Below are positions 23,010 to 35,340 of a DNA stretch of 64,000 bases, one piece after another; position 1 is the first letter of the stretch, and every line of letters starts with the position of its first letter. The translations under genes were made by a program, and so were the position numbers. The notes under the pieces are model-generated. The model was given only the letters and a program-made list of their open reading frames with translations, searched no databases and had not been told where the DNA came from. The DNA is from Anthoceros angustus (lineage: Eukaryota; Streptophyta; Anthocerotopsida; Anthocerotales; Anthocerotaceae), in the NCBI GenBank assembly GCA_010909165.1, contig VJWM01000063.1, positions 310,001-374,000 of the forward strand, given 5' to 3'.

Positions 23010-25177
23010 ATGGCTGAGCAGCAGGCGGCCCCGGCGGCAGCGGCTTCCATGCCGGGCCGCTGGCGAGCCAACGCTCGAGCTATGCAGCACAGAATTCGAG
23101 CCCGGCTCTCCGTCGCCTGCGCCGAGCAATTTTCCGCCTTCTCCTTCCTCAGGCATCAACCGGGCGTTGCGGTAGCTGGCTGGCGAGGCCGGAGGGGAGC
23201 CAGTGCCACCAGCTTGGTGGTGGCGCGCGTCTTCAAGGGCAATGTCATCTTGGCACGCATCGCCCGGGCGCCCTCCCCTTCCAGTATCTCTTCTTCTACT
23301 CCATCACTACCCGGAGCCTCTACCTCGCCTTCTTCTGCTGTTGCTGCTGCCGCTTCTGCCGTCGCACTTCCCTCTGCTTCGACTCCTTCGGCGATCGTGT
23401 CTCAGCCAGGTGATGCACTTCACTCGATTTCACCTCACCCGATCGTCAGCCTACCAAGTCGTCTCGCCCTGCCTTGCTGGGTTGCTAATTCCCTTTTTGT
23501 GATTGATTGGCACCGCAGATCCAACTCTTGCGGCCGCGGACTCCGGCGTCGTGCGTATGCTGCAAGCGGTGGCTCTGCCTTTTATCGGGAATGTCTGTCA
23601 CGCTTTCATGCACGGATTGAATCGCACCCAGGTGCCCACCGTTGCTGCAGTTCTTATGTCACACGGCCCAATTCTTGCTTCTAGCAGGGTTCCGGTGGTT
23701 TGCTTATTCTTTTTGCGTGGGTACAGGTCATCGGCGCACACAAAATTCAGACTGCTATACTCGAGCGGCCTCCCGGTCAAGCCCTAATCACTGTAAGTGG
23801 CTCTCAATATTGGCGCCTGAAATTTATCCTACTCCGCACCTTATGGAAGTTGTTCGTTCACAGACTGATTATGGAAACCTTGGAACAAAAGCGCGATTCA
23901 GGTGTCTGACATGTGCTCTTTACAGGTTAGCAATCATGTTGCATCCATGGATGACCCCCTTGTGATTGCATCCATACTGCCGCCAAGTATAATGATGAAG
24001 GCAAGTAAGCTGCGATGGACTCTCTGTGCCACTGACCGATGCTTTACCAATGTAGCTTCATCAGCTTTTTTTCGCTGCGTCAAAGTTCTGCCTCTCTCCC
24101 GGGGAGCTGGGGTTCATCAGCCGGTGGGTTTTCTTTTCCGTCATGTTGGATGTTGTCAGCTCTGTGTACAATCCTCTTTTTGGATTAGGTTGCTCACTGG
24201 GGACTTTAGGACGTTGCAGGGTCTGGACGTCGCTCTTTCCAAACTCCGGCAGGGTGATTGGGTACACATTTTCCCAGAGGGTAGCCGCTCACGAGATGGA
24301 GGGAAAACAATCGGGCATGTGAAGCGAGGGATTGGAAGGTGGTCTTCAACACCTCCTCATCTGTCCTGATTATCTGTTTGCCAGTGGTAAGACTAGGTTC
24401 CGATTCAGATTCGATCGATGCCGATAGGTCTCCCTTCACTCCGGTCTGACTTAGCCTATTTCCCTCAGGCTGGTGATGGACCTTGACCACATTCCTATGG
24501 TGGTGCCTTTCGTGCACACGGGCATGCAGGATGTGATGCCAGTTGGTAGCAAACTGCCCTCTATTTGCAAGCAGGTATGTACTCGAAAGTTGTCTGGTAC
24601 ATTAACAGCGGGACGCCTGCAACGTGCCCGTGTGCTAGTATCAACTTGTTGAGTGTTCCTGTTTTTCAGTTGCTCTAAACCTGGTTTGTGGCAGGTGACG
24701 GTGCTTGTTGGAGATCCAATTGAGCTAGATGACCTGCTTAGGAGTGGCAAGGAACCGGGTCTGCTCTATGATGTTATTGCTCAACGGGTTGGCAAGAAAC
24801 TGCACGAGCTGAAGGCTGAACTCGACGAGATAGTTCTAGACGGCAGGCAAGTCGAGCAAGTGCATGTGTTTGAGAAGAGGGGCGGGCTTTGGGAGTATGT
24901 GGATTGGGACAACAATGGGCCTCTCGGTGATATAGCTTTGCACAGGAATAAAGATACGTGTCCACCTCCGGACAGTGGGCGTCCTCTTGGTCCCAGGAGT
25001 TTAATAGGTGATCTGAGACCCTCGATCGATGAAAATTCGGTCTTGATTGCAACAACGGCTATGGATGCCCTTGCGCAGCAGATTTCTCCGTCATACAGGT
25101 TGCGAGCCTTCGTAGACCCAGCAACTTTGGTTGGCTTTGCTGCCAGGGGCTTTCTTACCAGCAGCCAGTCAAAGTAG
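23010..25177 (+). CDS. TAZ: Tafazzin-type phospholipid/glycerol acyltransferase
   Basis: Seven exons join in frame: 23010-23409, 23519-23631, 23727-23792, 23926-24123, 24220-24338, 24469-24574 and 24695-25177. They encode about 494 residues. Acyltransferase motif I is NHVASMDDP, with His and Asp near residues 197 and 202. Motif III is FPEGSRSRDGG near 277-286, and VPFVHTGM follows near 311-318. AVALPFIGNVCHAFMHGLNR before motif I matches the membrane-anchoring segment of tafazzins. The family moves acyl chains between phospholipids and lysophospholipids, in mitochondria acting on cardiolipin. The Ala/Arg-rich N-terminus could be an organelle-targeting peptide, and the C-terminal 160 residues resemble the long plant form. 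The start MAEQQ was chosen over the in-frame upstream ATG at 22887 because it gives a plausible N-terminus; this is uncertain. A lyso-PE acyltransferase role is the alternative. Confidence 0.88.
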
Positions 25178-25801
25178 CTAGTTCCTTCTGTATCCTCATT
25201 TTTGTTTGGCTACGAGAGCCCTATGTGGCTTCCTTATACTAAACTCTCACCTCGGTTCTGCATTGTTACTGCTGACTGTACGTGTTCATAATGTAAGCAA
25301 TGTACAGTGCTGCAAATAGTTCGCCAGATGGGCAGTGCCTTACTTAGCGCTGCTCTCACAAAGCTCATAGGATACTTGTCCCAAACCTGATGAAATGACC
25401 AGGCTACAGCCCCTTGCAGTGAAACCCGTCGACCTTAATTCGCTGCGAGAACTGCAAGGGCTGTGTATCCAATACATATCTGGTGAATATTACATCCGTT
25501 CCCCATCACGGTGTCGATGGTAAGGAACCCCTCATGACCTTCTCAAGTAACCGGGGGCACCCTTAGCCAAATCATGTGAAGACAGCAACAATATCCTTTT
25601 GTTTCCTCACCAGATGCCCAGCGCACTGGCCCTACAAAATCTACGAGGCGTATGCTTTCATGGAACCTCCACTCTCACTCGGCATACCTTCCCAGTCCAG
25701 TGCATTGCAGGTTCTTCCAAATCGCAAGAGGCATGCAAATAAATCTCTCAGATCGCATCCTTGATTCCTTGCCAGAAGGAGACGACCTGGTTACATAGAA
25801 T
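25178..25801. other. Tail-to-tail intergenic gap
   Basis: 624 bp separate the stop codons of the acyltransferase gene and the UPL6 gene. The stretch presumably holds both 3' UTRs. No open frame or repeat stands out. Confidence 0.6.
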
Positions 25802-28800
25802 TCAGCTCAGATCAAAACCAGCGCCTGCAGTTATGGCGTAGAGAAGCTTCTCTTGGATCACTTCTTTGCTGCAAACGCAGAGAAACAGTTTGCTTAATAC
25901 ATGACCCGCAAGACGTTGCCAAGCCAAAATGAAAAATTCATGGCAGCTCTGATACTCAGTAAGAGCCGGTTTACAATTTTAGACATTTCCACCTTACATT
26001 TATCAACTTCTGCGTTAGCTTGTACTAAAAAAAATGCATTAATGCAATACATACCTTTTATAAGGCGGGAGCTTCAAGAGATTCATGCAAGTCGCAGAGG
26101 TAGGCAGCCGGTCCAGCGTTTCATCTGATACATCATCTGTCGCAGCTCTGAAAGACCACAAGATCATTATGCATGAGCACAGTAGACAATAAAGAAGGTA
26201 GTGAAACTATCATCTAAAAATGCAAAATCCAACATTCAGAGGGTCTAAGGCTGAAGCTAGTGTAAAATTCTCACCTTTGTATACAGAACTGTGGTTCAAG
26301 ATACTTGAACCCTAATAAAGGTCCACGAGAGCATCCGGTAACGAATCTGCAGGGCTCATAGGAACATGTCTCTGCGATCAGTTGCTACACCCTTTATCAA
26401 CAAAACGAGCTTGTAGCCACAAAAGCATATGAACAAAGAAAAGTTAGATCATCACGTCTTAAGCATGTTGGACAGAACACGTACTTCAAAAATTTCTGTT
26501 GAAGCTCTGAATCGAGCGTTCTAACTACCTCCCAGAACATTTCAATGACAGGATGATGCTGCAATGTGAGGGGGCAAACAAAAATTCATCACAAACTTAG
26601 TATTTTTCCTGTTCTATTGCCAAATTGTGCATGGATAAAAACACTAATTTAACCACACTTACCTCATGGTAGCCATTTGCATAATGCACATTTGAGCGAA
26701 GATCATTTACATCCATTCCTTCGTGTGAGCCTGATATAAGAACCTGTTGAAGAAAAGATAACAGCTGCAAATGTGAGTGCCTCCAAATCACTTTCAATTC
26801 CCCCTTTCAAAAAGCTACACGCATTCACCACACAGGTCAGCTGTACCTGTAACTCTTGCTCATTGAACATGTCAATCCATTCTGTCTTTATCAACTGCTG
26901 AAATCCAACCAGAAAGTGGCGGCTTTGCTGACGTATCTGGAGCAACCAAGGCCACCAGCCACAATGAGTCAATGACACACAAATGTGAAAGTATGCCATG
27001 AATGGCACAACCTTGCTATGCGAAAGAACGATACAAGGTAAGGCTAACACTATCATGCACCTGACTGTTCAAGCGGTGATTTGCAACATAGTGGATATAC
27101 TTTATCACATTGGAATTTGTCACAGGTATGTCCTTGCCACCTGGTTCCAGTTCCACCTCAACTTGTTCACCATACTCATTGTTTTCCACTACAAAGTACA
27201 GACCCAACTGTGACAGATCTCCTTCATAGTGCTGCATAGCAAGGCCCACACAAGTGAGACTGGATCGAAAGAAACAACAAGAGGTAATCCTAAACATATA
27301 CTTCTTACACATCTACCTTTAAGAACAAAAGGCTGCGATAGAGCTCAGGGTCAAGAGATGGTAGATCATGCAAATAGTTGTATCTGCAAGATACATAAAC
27401 ACATCGTCTTTACATTGATGTCAGACATGCATAACTCACAACCAACTCTATAATTAGCTCCAGCTTAAAGACAACCAATAGGCCCTCCCACAAGATATAG
27501 GCTTAGCGCCTGGAGTCATGATTCACAGCAAAGGTTTCATGTGCTCCACTATGCCAGGTAACAGGTTGGTGAGGATCTTTCTCAGAAATAACTCTACCCA
27601 CAACAACCATACTTACAGTTTCACAAGCATAAAGCTGCTTAAATCAAAAACCCACAATACGTTTAGAGCACAAACAGAAAACATCCAGAACCACGTCTTC
27701 TATCCCAGACCCCTCAGGCATACTTGCTAAGCACCTGCCTAGCATACAATGAAGAGAGAAGGTAAAGCTTACTTGTTCCGCAGTTTGCTCAGGAAAAAAG
27801 TAGCAAAAGGGATATCCACCAAGATGCCTTCAAACATTGCCTACATTCAAGGAGAACTGTCTAAGTCTGAGGAATAGATCAGCCTTCACAGCAAAATAGC
27901 ACCCACGAGCAGGACAAGAGAAGCCCAGCATAGAGTTGCTCTTCCAGCAATGAATTTGGCGCACACAAAATTTTCAGAAAGTTATTCCCCACCTTTCCCA
28001 GAATCTTTCCAAGAAACTGGAAGTATTGCAAATGATCATCATGAGCCATGTGAGAAGCAGGATTTGGATACAAAAGATGATCGGCAGTTTCCTGAATTGT
28101 TCATCACAACAACCGAACAGCTACTGTTGGTACCTGAAGAACATAGAAGGTGGAGGGAAAACTGATTCAAAGATACCAGGGGACTTTATTACCTTAAACA
28201 GGCCATATTGTATATCAAACGCTGCCTTTGTAATGTTTTCCATGAAATCTTTGAACAGCCCGCCACCATCAACTCCTGCTTCTTCCACACCAAGCTCGTT
28301 CACAAAGGAGACTTGAATCTGCAAAATCCAGCAAAGAACTTCAAGAAGGCTGGCAATGCAAATTCACATCATACTTGAATGACCATTGACACATGCCCTG
28401 ACATACACAATTGCTGATCTGGCTGTCATTTACCGTGCCACGCAAGACCTCCTCTGGCAAACTGTTCAGCTGAGAAAATGCATCTTCAATTATGCGATCT
28501 CTCCGTATATTCACTCGTAGCCTTGAAAATGGTGTCCGTGGTGAACTTTGCTGCCTAGCTGCACTAACTTGTGACTGCAAAATGTATAATTCAATAAACA
28601 GCTAACAGCAGTATCCAAAACTTAACAATACCTAAGCTGCTGTCATTTTGGGCAAGGCACACACATGCTATCAGGCAGAAGTATAAGGGCAAGAAAATAT
28701 AAGTTCAACAGGCTGTGGAAACTGGTCGTGTTCCCCAAGACCTTTGACACCAAGCACTATCCTATCTTCCACATCTCCAACAAGTACAGGACTAAGTTCA

Positions 28801-31800
28801 ACCAACACCATTAGTTCATGCACCACATACCCCAGAACTTATTTTGGGTCATTAGGATGTTTTACTTACAGTGTAAATGCGCACTCGATCAGTGAATGGC
28901 ACAAGAAATGGGGCTTGATGCAGTAAGTCACGGGCCCTTGTATTCTCTGTTTCAGCCTGCGGGGCTGAAACTTGTCAAAACCACTATTTCCAGATCTCAG
29001 AACGCAACTGTGATTACCAGCAGAGATGACCCATGACCTGAGTAAAAAAGTTCTCATCGACTGCCTCCCGCGCATGAAAAGTTTGTGGCTTTGTGAAAGC
29101 CCTTCTGCTATTGCGATCATGCAACTGCCAGACAAAGCAATGAATTCTATCAAATCTCTGCCAGATAGACTTGAAGATAACCTACTCAAGCAAAACATGA
29201 GCTCAGATAGTGACCTCAGCTAAAAGCCGAGCAGCCTCTGCACTAACACGTTCCCGCATAAATTGTGAGGAAAATATCCTATGTCGGTTAGATGACGCTT
29301 GGATTGTCTTTTGAGTGGTAGAAAATGGTCCAAAACCACTCTTGGAGGTGAGGACCCACAGCAACTGCCAGAGCCACTGCAACAACACCGTCCGTAGAAT
29401 GAGAGACCAGAAAAGAGGTCTCAAAGATACGCCCATGCTGAAAGGGAGAATTCTAAGCACCATGGTAAGCAGAGATCTACCTCCTTAAGGATAATCACAA
29501 GCTGTACAAGATCATCAAGCCTAAGAGGTCGCTGTTGCTCATAGAATTCCTCGTTATCAATACTTGTTAGTAAATAGCTGGTCACATAAAACGGCATGCA
29601 TTAATGACTGGGACCCATCATACAAACAGAAGCAGGGCAGGAACCACCAGACCTTCAAATGCCGTACGAGCATACACACCTATATACAGAAGAAAACACT
29701 GCAAGGGGCAGCATCCAGCCCATTAGATCAGGAGGCAACAAGTTCTCAGTTGGCGTTTTGCTCCACAAATCCAATGCTGGCCAAGAATGACCGAGATGAC
29801 ACCGCTTCATGTACTGCCAAAGGTGTGGAACCAAATTGCCCTTGTACGCCAGGCCAGTCACGACAGCTTTCTTTGGCAGAATTGTGAATATAGCGAAGAA
29901 GAAAGCACACGCAGCACCAACTGCTCCAGCTTCCGTAGATGATGGAGGTTCAGAAAGAGTACTCATCTCTGAACCAGCACCAGAAAATACAACCCTCACC
30001 TGCATACATCCCAACCATCCCACAGAATTAGATCGAGATGCCCACTTCCAGATCAATGAAACGTGAGGGTGAGTGATACACACCAGATGGTGCAGCAACT
30101 CATAATTTGCTGCTTGTTTAACCTGCTCCTCCAATTCAGGTGCAGAGACAGCTGGCTTTGTTCCCTCTGCTCCATCAATCTCCATCTCATCGTCAGATCC
30201 TAAAGACTCAGAAAGCCAAATCAGCAATGGCAGAAGATATAGGACGCAAAGTTTCACAGCATGAAGAGCAAAGTTCCAGGAAAATCACAACATATACTGT
30301 TGCAGAGCCAGCACTCCACCTTTTCAAACCAACAATCAGAGTATCAGACATGTACAGAACTGGCACTACCTTCTTCACTAGTGTTTCCTACAGATTTGAA
30401 AAAGTGAGGTGGAAGCTCCTCCATGAGACACCTAGCCACAACCGAAAACTCTGTAGCCTGCAATCAGACCCACCATATCAAAGAGGCCACATTTCATGCC
30501 ATGCGCAAGAAGGACAAAAAGAAATGAAAATCATACCAGCTGAAGGCCACAATCTGGTTGTGATAGTGCTGCAGCTGCCACCTCTACCAGATTACCCAGA
30601 AGACAGATGCTTGACGGAAAACCCGGAGTTGTATCTGAAGGCAGGACAGTAAGGCATTGTGGTAAAGAAGATGCCAGCTGGTGGACCGAGAAAGCCCAGA
30701 GGCCATTATTTACACACGCCTGATACAACCCCAACAAGTTACAAAATGGCAAAGTTTAGATTCTGAGCCTGTAAGATCACCGATCTGCACATCTAAGAAC
30801 CTTTACAACCATGGTGCTCATTAAGTATCTACAAAAGCTCCTCTAGCACTTCCAGTCCACAGTCAGGAGCTTCACACACTACTAGGAGTCTAATAAAAGG
30901 GTTTGAGCAGAGTACCTGCTTCAAAGAAGGAAAGTGCTGCCATAGCAATGGGATTGTCAGGACTTGGGTGGCAAAAGTGCAATCCAGAGAGGTGCAATTT
31001 TTCTCCTGCACTCTGTGCAAGTACCGGGAAACCAGCACAAGGATGGCATGCTCTATGTAGCTAGAACTTCCAGTGTAAGATCTGCTTTCTGGTTTCTGCC
31101 CAAAATGCATCCACCATCAGCAGCGTTATGGATAAATTCCAGACCACAATTAAGGATGTGATGAAACCATTCATAAAGAAAAAGAGGAACAGCGATCAGA
31201 ATGCATTCACACGTACCAGTCTCAGCAGAATATTCCGGATGAGGTGAAACAATCTGCACTGCATAAGGTAATCAATCACTGCCCCAGTCCAGGGGAGAGC
31301 ATTTGCAGTCAGGGTGAGAACCGTTTCCAGCAGCATGGCACCTGAATTGAGCACTGACCCCGTTCGTTCAGCAGGCAAAAGCAGCTCTGCCTTGAGTGTC
31401 TCACTATGAGGACAGCAGTAAAACGGTGCAGGAACACATTAGAAAGAGACAGTTCGAGTATCTACTTGATATCTTACAATACCCCCTGATTGGACTCATG
31501 ATGAGCCTGAACAGAGGTCGAACCCTGCTTTATGGCAGAGAGGAGGACAACAAGCACCACTTACATGTTTCCATGAATGGCCTGCATACAAAGGCTTGCA
31601 AGGCGCTTCACACGGTGCTCCACTGTGGTCCTATCAGTCGGACGATAATCGTCTGTGAAAACAGCTTGAACACTTCCTGCAACATGGCAGCCAGTGGTGG
31701 CGGTAGACCAATCGAATGAGTCGGGAAACAGATGCAAAAGCTCTTTCAATCTGCATCACAAGGAGGAAAGAAGATGTGCTTAACCAGTGCAACAAGCCTG

Positions 31801-32465
31801 TGATGCACACATCCTAAATCCTGGATCCCGGAGGAGCTCTCCTCACCTGTTTCACTTACGCACGTGAGCAGCCACCGGCAGGCTGAGACCAGGCGGATGA
31901 AGTCAGTTGGGTCATCGGGACGGTAAAAAAACAACAGTTCGGTGAGGAATTTGGATGCAGGCTTGAACGCAGTCCTGGTCAGCAAATGTCGCAAAACGAA
32001 AACACGTGAGAGCTCAGGTAAAGTTGACACCCAAACAATGCGGCAATTCGAAAGCTCAAAACTAACCTGTCAGCCCTTTCGCCATACTCCCCAAAAGCTT
32101 GACAAAAATCTTGACGAACCATGGGTCGCTGCAAGGCCACATCCTTCCTTCCTCTGAAACATTTCTGAGATAATACAAGCATGCGTGAGAGCAGCCCTAA
32201 AACCTGTTGCTGGAATCAAGCCCGTCAAAGTGACCAAATCCTGTGACACGGTGAGCAACATGAGATGAAGGCAGAAAAGGGTGATTGTAGCTGGAATGAA
32301 ACTGACCTGGATGCGGGTGGCACTGAGGGTGCGTTGTCGCAGGCGTTGGCGTTGCTCCCGCTCACTGCGCACGCGCGCCACGTGCTTGAGTCGGTCCTCT
32401 TCCTTGTTGCTTCTGCCGCCCAAGTCTACCTTTCTCCTACTGGACGGGTCACCGGTGAAGAACAT
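25802..32465 (-). CDS. UPL6: HECT E3 ubiquitin-protein ligase, UPL6 type
   Basis: Twenty-six exons join in frame from ATG at 32465 (MFFTGDPSS) to TGA at 25802, about 1050 residues, close to Arabidopsis UPL6 (about 1030). First exons, given high to low: 32465-32307, 32164-32067, 31974-31847, 31676-31565, 31403-31217, 31095-30916, 30719-30537. Last exons: 26346-26275, 26147-26055, 25868-25802. The N-terminus RRKVDLGGRS and an IQ-like helix (SATRIQ-KCFRGRK) mark the UPL6/7 branch; MFFTGDPS is UPL6-like. The HECT domain occupies roughly the last 350 residues (FVNELGVEEAGVDGGGLFKD, VTNSNVIKYIHYVANHRLN, TEWIDMFNEQELQ). The thioester Cys lies in LPTSATCMNLLKLPPY near residue 1018, and the protein ends AGAGFDLS. 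HECT ligases accept ubiquitin from an E2 on that Cys and pass it to substrates. No frame break or intron transposon was found. Confidence 0.95.
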
Positions 32466-32929
32466 AATTGGGCTGGCCTTGCTGCGAGCACGCAACCTTC
32501 GCCCCCGATTTGAAGCAATTCGTTTGCTTTTCCCCCGTGTGCGTGAGCACTGTCCCGCTTCCTCCACTGGGTTGGTCCACCGTATCCCTGCTCCCTCAGA
32601 GCATAGTGGATTGCTTTTCCGGCTTCCTTTGCTGCGCTGCTTGTATGTATCGCGCCACCGAGCCCCAGCACAAGCGAGTACCTACATAAATAGGTGCATT
32701 TAGCCTGGCAAGTCGTTCTTCTTTTTGGTTCCACCTTTTCTCGTTTTAAGGACCGGGTGAGAATGGTACAACGTATTTCACATGAATATGGGGATCTTAA
32801 ACATATACGCCTATGTACGTACCTATATAAAATTTTGAGACATATCGTTTAAAAATTATAAGAGATTATTTTAGCCAAAAAAAACTTCAAAATCCCATTC
32901 CAACTGGTGGACCCACTTAGCTCGATGTA
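32466..32929. other. UPL6 5' flank
   Basis: Putative promoter and 5' UTR of UPL6, GC-rich close to the start codon and AT-rich beyond 32740. An in-frame upstream ATG at 32567 could add 34 residues, but these are unlike the family. No clear TATA box was assigned. Confidence 0.4.
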
Positions 32930-33215
32930 AAATTGCTGGGCAGCGCATTGCTATACACCACACCATCCCACATGTCCTGCTCTTGATGGCCAGGGAGAGC
33001 GGATCTTTTCTTTGTAAAGAGCGCCCGTATAATCTATCTAATGGAACCATATTTGTGTTACACATGTCGTTGTAACAGACCCGACACGGGACACCGTCTG
33101 CGAGCACGCTACCATCAATCCTCCGGGTTCGGTGAGGGATGCGCTACTGCCAAGGTTCATAAGTAGTATACCCTATCAAGAACGCCATGTTTTCATTCCC
33201 CTTGCTATTGCATGA
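32930..33215 (+). mobile_element. Non-LTR element fragment c
   Basis: Short piece of the endonuclease-like domain: LLMARESGSFLCKERPYNLSNGT, then HVVVTDPTRDTVCEHATINPPG in shifted frames, then VFIPLAIA. Truncated at both sides. Confidence 0.65.
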
Positions 33216-33424
33216 CGACGGGTTTTTTGTACTTACTATTTTTTTATTTTTAGTTTTTAGTCATTTAATTTAATATTACTATGAATCTATGTACTAATCT
33301 ATGTATTAAGTAGACATGGTTAAAAGAAATGAACATCTTCAAAAATATATAGTAGGCAATAATTTATAGAGCAAAGACAACAGGATAAATTTGTGTACTA
33401 TTCACCACCCTTAAGGGTCACTTT
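33216..33424. other. AT-rich spacer
   Basis: Low-complexity AT-rich sequence between two non-LTR fragments. Nothing coding is visible. Confidence 0.5.
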
Positions 33425-33855
33425 AAAAGAAACCTTGGAGACTTTATTGGAAAAAAAGAGATGGGGAAATCCCATTTACCCCGTGACAAGGGGGAAAAAC
33501 TCACATAAGGGCACCAGGCAAAGGGGGACTAGCCCTCGCGATTGCCGATCTTGAAACTACCTACCACGCCAAGAATATTGTGGTCAAGGATAAGGAAGGG
33601 CCTACCTACCACAAAAGCAGAAAATACCGTCTCCTCGGCGACGTCAGGACAACTACGTTGCCCGTCTCTCGCACATCGACAACTGCGTTGTACATCCCTC
33701 GGCCCTGGCGACGTCCGACACATCGTGATTTGCCACCGCCTCCTGCTTGCCGACGTCTGACACACTTGGCCAACACCCATGGACACCCATTGCCTAAAGA
33801 AAGCCACAATACAGGAAAGGGGGAGGCCCGTCACCATAAAATAGAAAGTTATGTT
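33425..33855 (-). mobile_element. Non-LTR element fragment e (3' end)
   Basis: On the minus strand this reads SCIVAFFRQWVSMGV and then a 3' UTR with GGGCTAGTCCCCCTTTGCC, TTTTTCCCCCTT, CCCATCTCTTTTTT and AATAAAGTCTCC. These match the 3' UTR of copy b (22020-22130) and fragment f (35738-36042). 5'-truncated. Confidence 0.7.
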
Positions 33856-34927
33856 CACAGACTCATTCGTTAAGCCTATAATGTCATGTCAATAAAGATA
33901 AAAAGATCTACATAGCAGTCGAGTTGGTAGATAGCTCATGTCACGTACAAGATCTCAATTCTAGTTTCGTTTAAGGACTCGGATATCTTGTTATCGTGAA
34001 TGAACATTCGGGCATAGTTATGATGATTCCATATTTATGAATAACTTGTACACCTTTTACAGCGTACAAGATGTTTTTGGGTTCTTTACGCGCACATCCT
34101 AGTGGCATAATAAGTTGCCAACTACACCCCCGTTCCGTAATTTCTTTACATTTTCTGTCCACTGTAACATTCCGTGTACTCTTGATCTTACTCACTCCGC
34201 TATTCATTATTGTCAGGCACTCTCGTTTCCGTCCGCGAACTCCCATTCCGTAAGTTCGCAATATCTTGTAGAAAAGACCCTTGAAGGACATGATGAGGAG
34301 AAGGCGAAGCAACAACTTGGTTCTTTCACAGAGCATGATGACGATTTGGCTATGGTTTAATGAATGATGTCTTCGACCTTGGTGTCATTCTCGATTGGAA
34401 TTCTAAGTAGGAGTAGGCTTTCCTCATTATGCCAAGTATAATTATTGATTATTAATTTTGATTATTTTATTTATGTATCTTACTGGGTCCATTATATCAT
34501 TTTACTTATATAAACATATTAAAATATATATACATGAAAAGAACGTCGTAAAATTCTATGAACGTTCTACGTCTTGTACATACCACGTAGCTATGCATTC
34601 GGGAATGGTTGCTTTCTACCTCTCCCGTCCAGCTTACATAGTTTTGGTTCAAGAATCAAGCAGCCCCACTCTCGGTAAACGTAAAGAACTCGTGTTCTAT
34701 CCTAAGTAACTGAATATCTATTTTAGTTATCTATATTTACATCTATTTATGAGTAGTAAGTTGGATTTTATCTATAGGTTATTTCTCAGTAATGCATATT
34801 TAACGGTATTCAGCTATTTGAAACGGAATATTAGGTTTGCTATTTACACTGGATATTACGTCTCGGTCGGCTGCGCATTCGCAAGCCGGGCTCCTACTTG
34901 GTCGAGCTCTCTTCACTGGGCTTCACT
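33856..34927. other. AT-rich region without recognised genes
   Basis: Several frames of 60-120 codons occur on both strands but none shows a domain. It could contain eroded LTR sequence of the gypsy element downstream. Confidence 0.35.
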
Positions 34928-35340
34928 TCCTGCATGGGCAAGATGGCAATTGCAGATCGTAACACTCTCCTCCACTATAAGAGGCCTGGTCCTCCATGCC
35001 TTCGAGCTATTGTCGAACATGAGGGAATTAGTGGCAAAAATCTTGAGGTTGCCAATGTGGCTGAAGAATGAGGCTCTTCGCTCCACCCAACAAGGCAATC
35101 ACGGACAAGTCTATTCCTCAGTTGACGGATGTATACCTAGAGGATTCTATCCATTTAGGAAAGAGATGTGAGTGGTGGGTGGCATGGATGTCTTGTACGC
35201 CTATGTGTGATGAGACAGTTGTTGCTGGTGTTGTGGGTTGGTTTGGTACTGGTGGTGGCGACGCTGCTATGGTTGCAAGGCTCAAGTCCGAGAGCGCAAC
35301 TAAGCGCTGGATAACAGGCTTGAACATGCTCACATGAAAG
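34928..35340 (+). pseudogene. Coding-like remnant, family unknown
   Basis: A frame from ATG near 34934 reads GKMAIADRNTLLHYKRPGPP, then LRAIVEHEGISGKNLEVANV, and after a one-base shift continues MRLFAPPNKAITDKSIPQLT, then DVYLEDSIHLGKR. The composition is that of a normal soluble protein. I do not recognise it. It sits just upstream of the gypsy integrase remnant and may be part of that element or a gene fragment. Confidence 0.35.

Noticed and set aside
23642-23965. 107-codon plus-strand frame across introns of the acyltransferase gene
   Set aside because: It crosses clear exon/intron boundaries and is out of frame with the conserved motifs.
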